Source of the DNA: Diplonema papillatum
Taxonomy: Eukaryota > Euglenozoa > Diplonemea > Diplonemida > Diplonemidae
Assembly (NCBI GenBank): GCA_030068145.1
Contig: JAPJBO010000003.1
Span: 746,501 to 810,500 of the forward strand
Length of the DNA stretch: 64,000 nucleotides
Direction of reading: 5' to 3'
Part shown: piece after piece, positions 42,701 through 51,947 of the stretch
Position numbering within the stretch: the stretch's first letter is position 1
Layout: every line of letters starts with the position of its first letter
Position numbers and translations under genes: made by a program
The notes under the pieces: generated by a model
Seen by the model: the letters and a program-made list of their open reading frames with translations, nothing else
Database searches by the model: none
Told to the model about the DNA's origin: nothing

Positions 42701-45430
42701 CATGTGAAGCGAGAAGGGGAACCCCGGTCATACGTGGACGACATCACAGCCACCGCCAAAGAAGCCCGCCTTCTTCAGACGATTGCAAATAAGACAATCC
42801 GATTCACTGTCCTGACAGGGTTGTCGCTGTGCCCTAAGAAGTGTCACTCATTCGGGACATCAGATGGTTGGCTGATCGAAGTCATGGACTGGCAGGAACA
42901 CGCAGACGTATTCGAGTCGCAGGAACCCGCGCAGTTTTACAAAAGGGCGGACAGCTTCGATTGCCTTGGCGTGATGCTACACGCGAAGGGGCAGGGGCAC
43001 AAACTGTCGAGCAGGATCCAGGAGCGCAGGAGAAGCGCCGTACAAAATCTGCAACGCGTAAAGAGACTCCCGGTACCCGCAGCGGCACGAGAGAAGCTGG
43101 CATCCATGACGGCTGGTGCAAAGCTTTACTACGGAATTTCAGTGATGCCGTTGGACCGCAAAACAGCATACACCCTACGCCAATTGATCATGTCGGCACT
43201 GTGGACCGGCACCAACCGACGTGCGGTGGAAGTGGTCATGCAGGTGCTCCACCACGGACATCGGCTTGACCCGTACACTGCACCAGCGTATCTACGTGTA
43301 AAGGCATGGGTCAGGCAGATGCAGAAGTGGCAACACATCAGAACGAGCGCGCAAAGGGCGTGGACGCGCCGTGACGAATTGCCAAAAGGTTCGCCGCACA
43401 GCCTGATTCAGGAAGCCCTTAACCAAGCGGGTTGGACGTGGGACAGCCCGATAACCCTCTTGTACGTCAGCGAGAGCGCGCAGCAGACGAGCTTCCACGT
43501 GACGAGCGCGACTGAGGTGGAGACCAAAGTCATGCTGCACGACTTGCGCCATGCTCTGCGTGGCCAGCAACTTGCCATCGTGTGCAGAAGGAGGGAGGAC
43601 ATGCGGGGGTGTGCGCATGGAGTGGATGGAAGCGTCACCCGACACCTTCTGCAAACGCCGGATAGTGGCATCACTGGATACCAGCAAGGAATGTTGAGGT
43701 CCATTATCGCAGGGGCAGTATCCACGACAGGCCGCACAGGGCAGAGAAGGCCCTGCCCGTATTGTAACGACGAAGAGGGGGAAACGGTGGCGCACCTATG
43801 GTGGATGTGTGAGGCATGGAAGGATGTGCGGGAAGAGCACGGCATGGTCACCACAGACAGGACAACGTGGCCAACCTGCCTTAGCATGTGCGGAATAGCG
43901 CCTCTCTACAGGCATGGGGTCGATGCGGCTGCGCAGCCGATCCCCCTGGATCATGTACGAGCGTGTGCTTTCGTCGGAAACCTGCAGCGTTTCTTCCTTG
44001 CAGTACTGCGTGCTCGTCAAATACGCGACGACAGAGCACAAGAGACGTCACGCCACCACCGCTTAGCCCAATATCCATGGGGATGGACGACACCGTGCCC
44101 GAGAAGGATATCCATGCCGACAATCGAAGTGGGGACGGTTTCGCAGCAATGGAAGCAGACTGAGGCGCTCTGGAAGGCGCTACACTGGTGGATCGGCAAG
44201 TTGTGCTGGGCACATATCGGATCCGAACACACGGTGACGTTCTTAGAGCTAGCCGTCGACTTTGAGCTCACGACGGGAGAACGGCTGCCGGACGTGTCGG
44301 ATCGGCGAATCCAGCCACCCACAATGCGGAAGACCAAAACAACGACAGCCCGGGAGATCCTCCCACCAAGCGAAGCGCAGTCGGGCTTGTGTCTGTACTT
44401 CGATGGCGGGTCGAGGCAAAACGGCACCGCGTTGGCTGTGGCAGGTGCTGGCGCGGTTGTATACGAAGATGGGAAGAAGATCGCGGAGGTCATCGTCCCC
44501 CTAGGCCGAACGACCAACAACGTGGCAGAGTTTAGCGCTCTGGTCGGGGGCTTGCACTTGCTCGGGGAGCAGCCCCCGAGCGTGCAAGGACCCGTAACGG
44601 TCCGAGGTGATTCGAAGGTAGTGATCAGCACGATGAAGAAGACAGCGCAGTGCAAGCCGATCCTGCGGCCGTACCTCCTGCAGGCGACGGCGTCCATGGG
44701 AGCCCTCGCGCCACGGTTCAATTTCAACCTGGAGCATGTCGCGCGTGACCGCAACACCGACGCCGACGCGCTGAGCAACGCGGCGATGGACCAGGTGCAA
44801 GCGCAGACATCTGGAGAGGTGAGCACCGTCATGGCGCAGTACGAAGCGTACAGACGGAGTGCGCTGGCAAAGGCCCGAACCCTGCACAGGCTAGCAAACA
44901 CGGCCGCGCGGATTTACGGCACAGCCTGGCACCCTGGACGCGTTGCGAACGTGACGAGCGCTACGGCCTTGGGCGGTGGGGTAATGCAGGGCGTATCGTG
45001 CCGAGCCGTGCTCTCACCGCAGACGGAGGCAGTGCTACGATCGATGAGCCGGGGCGCATCCGACACGGAAGGAACAACCCCGAATCCGTTTGTCAAGGCC
45101 CACGAAAGGTGGGCAGCCAGTATCCAACCCGAGCGATACTACGAGGCGACCTGGAAGGAAACAGCAGAGTGGAAGGGGAGAGGACGAGAAGACCCTCCCA
45201 GTCAACGATCTCACCCGCCAACGAGACGGAATGTCAATGCGGCCTTAAGATGTACTAAGCATGACGCCCCGCGCTGCACCACATGTACGAGAAGGCGAAT
45301 ACCCCCGGACACCTGCTGTAGACAGCAACATGCAAATCACGAAGAAGGAAACCAATGCCAGTCGAGGCTGCATTTCCGTGTACGTCGCAACCACCGCCAG
45401 CGGCCGGCTGGTGCATCAGCAGTAACGTAG
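39785..45430 (+). CDS. LINE-B ORF2: OTU protease, APE endonuclease, RT, RNase H, Cys/His tail
   Basis: 1881 residues from ATG 39785. An OTU-like cysteine protease occupies residues about 25-155: DGACMF with Asp38 and Cys41, and REHYDIL with His150. An EEP/APE endonuclease follows at about 210-460: Asn218, QET with Glu242, GDLN at 372-375, RID at 422-424, and the HSP box with His452. The RT has motif A FDFKKCFD (Asp895), GIMQGCAIS and YVDD (983-986). The knuckle C-x2-C-x9-H-x4-C begins at residue 1324 and ELAVDFE is near 1490. RNase H1-type residues are Asp1540, Glu1582, Asp1609 and Asp1659. One C-x2-H-x4-C-x2-C-x9-CC-x3-H module lies near 1825. All catalytic residues are present, so the element is potentially active. 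The OTU role (deubiquitination or self-processing) is unknown. Confidence 0.93.
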   Translation: MRGGGPGQDPLQVIEEANTWLRDAASRLGAVVLPVAQDGACMFASLARCMKDRSAATLRQQVVGWLRNNDEYRGMFCPEDERDRQTYDEYLDHMEERTTYGDHWCLQAAAEILDAAIWVLDAAGSRKSIARYGRGAAPSKVLTVTYRREHYDILLVTSRMREKLQRSTDGVVPIPSQESLAARTQPALPADPPATPMRRTVSMVATADSGALVIVTINVTSLDTEKLLEVARLVADIIVVQETRVTKHEKAYMCSLLAAYGWDVYWGNDVEMVVGRDGKTQRKPGGVAVLTRQHLTAQRVTPVEECEKKIVASTRVVQVAVALDCGKTAMHIFSVYGQSGSSTQVQQEREQLLSEVLGVAAGLGQVPVLVLGDLNCTTESSPVLAAACRSGRWVDVAAAYAGGRGEIPPNTCWAPNALEGSRIDLCLANSCAAPAVDTVMTVARESSKFHTHSPLYVNLRQQAFREQSSRAILPAAFPRERPKLKQNERDDLEALAKRAKETRWGTHSLKQLSQCAEQYLVKLHGKDLVLPTGMYTGRGGRVVTDSRLATKFQPQSVRGASTKQTRARDELLGHLRTLVQVGHERLRADVPYPLTRREEHARDAARRRVIRGYIPKSVVEAVTSSAFTELQTLQSTLADLEGTQKAAFAALKRHRRSQWAHKMQEAWMHGGGLVFAHVADRYTAPLLFMRREDKTLTANAKEIDGMLRSDGAWGGIFNKYTRQEEPCWERFMRTYESILPDRVEMQCEPITVKDVRAVLAKMKKSASAGMHGWRIHELQQLPNDILNGFVQVLNDVEGQGEWPEDLMHALISLIPKPDSTGDPLSQRPISVAPVLYRVWAAVRAKEAQKWMEELAPEGLHGCRPGHSTEDLFWHLAAELEEARITGRPLFGIAFDFKKCFDTVPIGVTMQLAKRLGFNAMVLRALEAAYKQMRRHFKVNGTVGEGFTPTNGIMQGCAISVILIGLLISVWMRHVKREGEPRSYVDDITATAKEARLLQTIANKTIRFTVLTGLSLCPKKCHSFGTSDGWLIEVMDWQEHADVFESQEPAQFYKRADSFDCLGVMLHAKGQGHKLSSRIQERRRSAVQNLQRVKRLPVPAAAREKLASMTAGAKLYYGISVMPLDRKTAYTLRQLIMSALWTGTNRRAVEVVMQVLHHGHRLDPYTAPAYLRVKAWVRQMQKWQHIRTSAQRAWTRRDELPKGSPHSLIQEALNQAGWTWDSPITLLYVSESAQQTSFHVTSATEVETKVMLHDLRHALRGQQLAIVCRRREDMRGCAHGVDGSVTRHLLQTPDSGITGYQQGMLRSIIAGAVSTTGRTGQRRPCPYCNDEEGETVAHLWWMCEAWKDVREEHGMVTTDRTTWPTCLSMCGIAPLYRHGVDAAAQPIPLDHVRACAFVGNLQRFFLAVLRARQIRDDRAQETSRHHRLAQYPWGWTTPCPRRISMPTIEVGTVSQQWKQTEALWKALHWWIGKLCWAHIGSEHTVTFLELAVDFELTTGERLPDVSDRRIQPPTMRKTKTTTAREILPPSEAQSGLCLYFDGGSRQNGTALAVAGAGAVVYEDGKKIAEVIVPLGRTTNNVAEFSALVGGLHLLGEQPPSVQGPVTVRGDSKVVISTMKKTAQCKPILRPYLLQATASMGALAPRFNFNLEHVARDRNTDADALSNAAMDQVQAQTSGEVSTVMAQYEAYRRSALAKARTLHRLANTAARIYGTAWHPGRVANVTSATALGGGVMQGVSCRAVLSPQTEAVLRSMSRGASDTEGTTPNPFVKAHERWAASIQPERYYEATWKETAEWKGRGREDPPSQRSHPPTRRNVNAALRCTKHDAPRCTTCTRRRIPPDTCCRQQHANHEEGNQCQSRLHFRVRRNHRQRPAGASAVT

Positions 45431-45482
45431 GTGCATTGCGCAACTGGGCTAGACTCCGCTCAGGGGTTACCCATTACTGAGA

Positions 45483-45790
<308 letters not shown>

Positions 45791-46099
45791 CCTTCGTTCC
45801 GTCTCTGACGGCCCTCTTTTTACCTGTATGTTCTTCCCCATTCATCTGTTCCCACCTTTTTTGCGACAACCAATTTCTGCTTCCCTGGAGACAGTATTTG
45901 TTACAGCTAAAAAGAACGTTGGCAGCGGTTTAACCAAATCACATACAGGTTAAATCGCACAAACAAAAATTTCTTCGACGGATGCCTCTCCTTTTGCTCT
46001 GCTGCAAAAACAGCTCGGAGCAATAGCGGAACAGCCAAGAACGGAGCCACATGCGTTCTATCGACTTCCTAGGAATAGCGAAGAAACAGAAGGGATTCC

Positions 46100-46286
<187 letters not shown>

Positions 46287-46518
46287 AGCGGCCTGGAGAT
46301 CGGGCATTGCTGCCAAAGGCATCACCCACAGAAAAACACAGACCCCCACGCACAGCCTGGGGGAGCATCAGCGGTAACGTGAAACCTGAAGAAGCGTGGA
46401 CGTCTCTCGTACAGGAAGGCACCACGTTAAAACGGGTCCGCAACACACACACACACACACACAGCGACCGTCGCTTCGCACGTCGGCGATCCCCATACGA
46501 AGGAGGGATAGTGGCAAT

Positions 46519-49500
46519 ATGAGCCCGCGCGCCAGCCGATCGCGAATAGTGGTGTCAAGCCCTCGGAACGCACACGCCATGCGAAGCCCGCGAAGCACCC
46601 ACAGCGAGAAGGTCGACACGTTCCTGAACCCCGCCTTCGGCACGTTCGACGCCACGTGCTCCGGATCCGACAACGAAAGCGGGACGTCGGAGTTCGATAC
46701 GTCCGTGAACCGCAGCGTATCGAAGAGGATCGGCTCCTACTCCGGGTCCGTCCAACAGTTGGCGAGCATGGGACACATGCGACCCCCTGTGGCCGGTGCG
46801 CAATCAGACGGGTCGAGCCGGGACATGCCCACAGCCACACGGAATGCAAGTGGCTGCGCGAACTACACGGAGATGCTCTTGAAGGACGCCGCCGACGTCC
46901 GGAATCGGAAGAGGAACGACCGGCTGCTGATCCTGACCATCCAAAAGGGGTTCAACGGCTTGGTGGGACTCGAGGTGAACGGCAGCCTCGTCGTCTCGGT
47001 GTCACCTGACGGCCCGGCCCACGCAGCGGGCGTGGTCCCCGGCTACCGGTTGATGACCATCAATTTCGAGCGGATCCCGGAGAGCTGCAAAGAGGACACA
47101 GAATACATAAAAAGCGCCCTCCGCAACGCCCCGGAGCACTTCATGATCAAGGTCGACAAGGCGACCACCGGCGGGGAGTCTGTCAAAGGCCTGGTGCCGA
47201 TGACCCGGCGGGTGCAGCAGGAGCTGGTGGCGCGCCTGGTGCTCACCGCGTTCTACTTCGAAAAATCGCCGAAGTGCTACGCGAACCTAAACGCGCTCGT
47301 CGCGTTCATCTCCAAGGGCACGCACAGCCTCAGCGAGCTGATCCAAGCGGTCTGCACGAAGTACAAGGTCGACGCCACCGAAGCCAACGACTGGCAGCAA
47401 GGCAACAACTCCATCAACGTCGCCTGCTTCGTCATCAAGAGGTCTTTCGCCTTTTCTTCCTGTGCATAAGCACGCTTTGTAGATACTCGAGGAGGTCGCC
47501 AGTGAATCTTGGTTTGGTGCAGGACGTCAGCGTTCAACGAAGAGAATTAGTCTTCTTTCAATTCCATCCTGAGGGTTATCCAGGCTTTACGTTCAGCATG
47601 CTGAACGTACTGATTTCAGCACGTTAATTTTCTTAGTTTCACAACAAAACTACGCATTTCTTTTTGTACACATGCTGCATCAGTACGTGTACTCGTGCTG
47701 AAGTCAGTACGTTATCAGCACGTACTATCGTTTTTGCCTGACCCTATGTACTGATTTCAGTAGGTATTTAGCTCTAAGACTAAGGAGCTGCGTAAGCCCC
47801 TGGGGTTATCGTTGAATGTCGAAAAAACGCTGAAAACTAACGCAGATTCGCACGTTCGGCGGGAATCGAAGTCGACGCTGCCGGGCAGCTGGAAATGCAC
47901 ATGGAGAACGGCCGAGTGCTCGAAGCGCGCACGAAGGCGCTTCACGTCCTGTGCAAGCAGCACGACGTCCCCTACCGCAAGTGGTCCGACGACGTGCCGC
48001 AAGCCCTGCACCCGCTGCTGCAGCCCAGCCGCGGCCTGGTGCCCGCGGTCGCCGCCGCGCTGGCCATCGCTGCGCGGGCGACCTGGCAGCCGAAGCCGGC
48101 CGCCTGCCGGCCAGCGTCCCCGGCGCCCGAGCCGCTGCCGTTCGCAGGCGCGATGTCGTCGTCGCTGCGCGCAAGCATCGGCGGCGGCGGCGGTCACGGC
48201 CCCGACCTGGTCGAAAACGACAGCGGACTGCTCATCCAGCAGAGCTGCTTCAGCGGGCGGTCCCGGCAGGGGCTGTCCGCGTCCCTCGAGCGCAGCGGCC
48301 GCAGCAGCCTCGACTGCAACTTCCCCTCCGCCGCTCGAAGCCCAGTCGCTTGCGACGGTTCGGCGCCGGTGATGAGCCCCCGGGGGAAGAAAACAGGCGA
48401 GGCCAGCATAGACCCGCTGGCGGCGCGGTTCGAGTATTCGACCGAGAGCGGCAAGACGACGCCCGCGTCGCGGGACGAGGCGCGGGCCGAAGAGCCGGCG
48501 TCGGCGGTCCGAAAAGACTCGGGCACCGTCGGCTTCTTCCGCCGCACCTCGCTCTTCGCCCTCCCCCGCCTCGACCTCACCAAGGCTCGCTTCGGCCGCG
48601 GCCGCGAGAAGCTCGCCTGCCCATCCGAAGGCAGCTGCGGGCTTTCCCCGCGGAACGGCAGATCCTCCGAACCAGCATCCAAGGAACTCCCACCGACGTC
48701 CCCTCCCCACGCCGGGCGGCACTCAGGGGTTGCGTTGCGAGGGAGCAGCTTCGCGCGTGGGTGCTCGAGTGAAGGCGGAGGCGGGCTCATGGCGCTGCAC
48801 GAATCGGCGAGCGAGTGCAGTGAAGGGGCTGGGGACATGCCGCCTGCGGACCTGCTCGACAACTCTGGAAAGAGCGCCGAGCTGATGGCGCACCGCCGGA
48901 GGTCGGCGGACCGGCGCGGGTTCAGGATGAACCGGCAGCTGGCCCCGCCGGCGGTGGAGGTCAGCCTGCTGTCTTCGCGGTCGTCGACTGCGTCCGAGTT
49001 GTCTCCGAGGTCGCGGACGGGGGGCGCCCTACGCTCTACGCCATCCGGGCAGACGGCGTCGTTCGTCGGGTCCCCCGGGCCTGGCGGAGGCCCCGTGGTG
49101 CCGGGCTTCGCGGAGCAGCAGCTGCAGCTGCAGCTGCAGCAGCAGCCGGTCGCGGCTCCGGCGGCGGCGCGCAAGAAGACGCGGCGCGACCGGCACAGCG
49201 CGCGCTCGCAGGCGGTCGACCGGAGCGACAACGACAGCACAGGCCCCGACGAGGTGCACGGCACCGGCCGCAGGCTGCGCCGCCGCGCGCCCACCGTTTT
49301 CACAGGTACGCCGTAAAAATACTGTGGGGTTTTCCTGGTGACCATTTGAACAATTACGAAGCAAACGCGTTTGTCATTATTAAAAGCCATGGTTGGCACG
49401 TATCGTATACTTATCCTACGTACGTACCGTATTCGCGCAAAGATTGGGCGATGCTAACTTCTGGTGACGCAAAGTGCGGGTGAAGCGAAGCTCGGGCGAT

Positions 49501-50968
49501 GCTACGTTTTGGTTGAAGTAACGTTCGGGCGTTGCTAAATTCTGGTAAACCAAAGTGACACTCAGTACGGGCATTGCTATGTGTTCGTATGTTTCGAGCT
49601 TCGGCAAAAAACACAAATTTCGGACACATTAGACCCGAAGAGAATTAAACCGGCGAAAACTAGTTTTGACCAAAAACAAAGGTCCTCGGCAGGGTTCGAA
49701 CCCGGGCCTCCAGGACTGGCCGGTCACCGGTCTCTGCCCTCACGGTGCCTATTTGGCCCAAAATGAAAAACAACGATCGCTCAGTCAAATTTTAGACTTG
49801 TTTCTGTTTTTTACCTTGACGATCGACCCTGACGCTTAACTACACCCCGGACTTCAGCAGCCACTACTAAGTCAGTGCGGGAGTTAAAAAGTGCGGGAGT
49901 GGCCACTCCCGCATTGAGGGAGTGAGGCCGACCGCACAAACGACCGCAAAACCGCTCCCGCAATCCGGAGTGGGAGTCCGGGGCGTACGAAAAAAAGTGC
50001 TGCCGGGCTCCGCCCCCGGACCCCGTAAAAGCGGGGCTGGCTCGTTAGAGCTATTAGCATACCTCTACCGGGCGGAAAAGACAGGCGCTTCGTTTTGTTT
50101 GTGCGTGCCGGTTGATTCGTTTTTACCCCTGTCAGGAGTTCTGATTAACCACCAAAACACGCACACGACATTGAAGGGCGACCCGCAAGATTGTTGGTAC
50201 CAAAAACGCTGCAAAAACGCAGGCGATTCGATCGAAGACAAGGTAGTGTGGCTCGAGGAGAGGTTGCAGGAGAGCCAAGGGGACGTGACGTTTATGGTCA
50301 CCGCGCTGGAGAAGGCGGAGCGAACGAAGGAGCAGGCTGTGCTCGAAGCCGAGACCTTGCGGAAGATGGTCAAGAAGCTGCAGAGCGGGCGCCGCAACTC
50401 GGCGAACGAGCTGAAGAAGATCCGGGGCAAGCTGCGGTGCAGCGAGGAGGACCTCATCCGCACCGTCGAGCAGAACGCGAAGAACCTCAACGCGATGTCG
50501 GAGGAGTGCTCCCCGCTGACCAGCGCGCACGACTCCGAATTTGCGAGGGGCTGCTCCGCGTCGGTGTGCGGCAGCGCCTTCTCTCCCGGCTCCGGCGACT
50601 TTTGCTTGCAGCAGAAAATGCGGGACCTCGAGAACCTCGTCCGCGACAACGAGGCGAGGCACACCGACGAGCTCAGCAAGGCAGTCGTCGAGTCCGACAG
50701 GCTTCGCGCGATGATAAAGGCGATGCAGCAGCAGAAGCGGAGGGGCGGGAGCATGGGGCTCGCCGCTGACGAAAAGACCGATGCGGACGACGAGCTCGCC
50801 CAGCGCATGCGCGAGGACCAAGAAGCAAGCCTGGTGCAGCAGCAGCGTGAGCGCGAGAACCTCATTGAGCTGAAGATGCGGTACGCGTGGGCTGTGCACA
50901 TTCTGGACCGCCTCGGTCTCGGGTCTTACATCTCCGAAGACTACAGCAGGCTCGACGACATCCCGGAC
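46519..50968 (+). CDS. PDZ and coiled-coil protein, three visible exons (46519-47441, 47846-49305, 50223-50968), incomplete 3'
   Basis: Exon 1 ends at AAGAG before GTCTTT. Exon 2 starts after AACGCAG at 47845 and ends at CACAG before GTACGC at 49306. Exon 3 starts after AACGCAG at 50222 and ends before GTATGT at 50969. All phases agree, giving 1043 codons without a stop. Exon 1 has a Ser-rich N terminus and then a PDZ domain at residues about 138-220 (NGLVGLEVNGSLVVSV, GPAHAAGVVPGYRLMTIN). Exon 2 is long, Ser/Pro/Arg-rich and probably disordered. Exon 3 is coiled coil (DKVVWLEERLQESQGD and following heptads). It may be a scaffold or cytoskeletal adaptor, but no ortholog is recognised. ATG 46519 is assumed; an acceptor at 46464 after (AC)n could instead extend it upstream. 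The next exon is not visible, possibly beyond the 51745-59309 transposon. Confidence 0.65.
47452..47550 (+). mobile_element. TIR-A element, internally deleted
   Basis: GCATAAGCACGCTTTGTAGA, ACTCGAGGAGGTCGCCAGTG, AATCTTGGTTTGGTGCAGGA and CGTTCAACGAAGAG. It begins about 12 bases after the exon 1 donor of the PDZ gene. Confidence 0.7.
47551..47845. other. Intron of the PDZ gene
   Basis: Several copies of the GTACTGATTTCAGCACGT motif in both orientations make local hairpins. No gene. Confidence 0.5.
49306..50222. other. Intron 2 of the PDZ gene
   Basis: Imperfect CGATGCTA and TTCTGGT motifs repeat between 49445 and 49580. A tRNA-like segment lies at 49677-49757. GTGCGGGAGTGGCCACTCCCGC near 49888 is a hairpin (quoted here in outline only). 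No other feature. Confidence 0.4.
49677..49757 (-). other. tRNA-like segment (SINE head or tRNA relic)
   Basis: On the minus strand GGCACCGTGAGGGCAGAG resembles a box A and CCCGGGTTCGAACCCTG is a good box B/T arm about 35 bases downstream. Acceptor stem pairing is not convincing, so this is not called as a functional tRNA. Confidence 0.35.
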
Positions 50969-51463
50969 GTATGTTTTCATCCCTCTCCAACTCTGGAAGA
51001 TTGACACTTTACTTGTCGGAGAACAAAAGCGCAGACTATGGTAGATGGTTACACGGTGAAGAAGATAGACCGTCACTTACTTCGGCACCACGCCTCCGTA
51101 TGTATGGTATGCGAGTAGCGCCGAAACCACCAACGAGCAACAACAAAGCGTAGCTTCGTTGTTGCCCACTGGTGGTTTCGATCTCCATCAGGAAGCTCAG
51201 GCTTGTGATAAGCAGTGGGCCTTTGGGAGGAAAGGCAGCATTTGCCTCTCTATTGTGAAGTCAGAGTTCCTTTACGTGAATAGCGGCGTTGTATTAATGA
51301 AATGCAAGGGAGTGCAGGACTTCCTGAGTGGGGTATGCAACCTAGAGGGACTGGCCTCCCTGTAGTCTTTCTGGTTTCGGGTTTCGCTGGGAATGTACCT
51401 TGATGCTTTGCATCAATCTTGTACTAAAGGCAGTGTGCCGTCTAGACAGTTGACCTAATATCT
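50969..51463. other. Spacer or intron, no supported gene
   Basis: A short inverted repeat (GTTGTTGCCCACTGGTGG near 51155 with CCACCAACGAGCAACAAC near 51128) is the only structure seen. Confidence 0.35.
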
Positions 51464-51728
51464 TACGTAAGCGCCAGCTTGAAAGGAAATGCAAACAGGA
51501 AAAGGGATCCCAAGTGCTGTAACTACCGAACCATGTGTTGAACGGACGTGAGGACATGCGGGTTTACCCCTACACGACAAATCACACAAACAACAGGTCA
51601 AAGTCCTGAGTGAGAGAACAACACTGAGCGAAGAACAAATCAGATTGTGTTTGTATTGTATTTGCCCCTCTACCTCTATATTTCCTCCCTTCGATTCGGA
51701 GTCGAAGCTGCTATGTCGAGTATTTTCT
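51464..51728 (+). mobile_element. TIR-B element, nearly full length
   Basis: TTACGTAAGCGCCAGCTTGA, CCCAAGTGCTGTAACTACCG, GTTGAACGGACGTGAGGAC, TACCTCTATATTTCCTCCC, and the right end GCTATGTCGAGTATTTTC. It abuts the TG element at 51745. The CTCGACGATGC terminal block is deleted here. Confidence 0.88.
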
Positions 51729-51784
51729 CCCCGGGCCTTGAAAGTGAGCCGGTCCACCCCTCCCCCATCGAAGTGCATTCTTCT

Positions 51785-51947
51785 GTCTATCACAGTCTAC
51801 CACAGTCTACCACAGTCTATCACAGTCTATCACAGTCTATCACAGTCTATCACAGTCTATCACAGTCTATCACAGTCTATCACAGTCGCAGTCTATCACA
51901 GTCTATCACAGTCTATCACAGTCAATCACAGTCTATCACAGTCTATC
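51785..51947 (+). repeat. Left subterminal decamer array
   Basis: About 16 near-perfect copies of AGTCTATCAC with a few AGTCTACCAC and one AGTCAATCAC. The array is interrupted on its right by LINE-C; one further unit (54475-54484) lies on the other side of that insertion. Confidence 0.95.

Noticed and set aside
39684-45443. Many minus-strand ORFs (up to 343 codons) opposite LINE-B ORF2
   Set aside because: Shadows of an intact, motif-complete plus frame.
47757-49399. Minus-strand frames of 321 and 401 codons opposite the PDZ gene exon 2
   Set aside because: GC-rich shadow frames. The plus frame joins in phase to neighbouring exons.
50065-51076. Minus-strand frames of 278 and 314 codons opposite exon 3 of the PDZ gene
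   Set aside because: The Leu/Ser-rich complement of a coiled-coil exon; no independent support.
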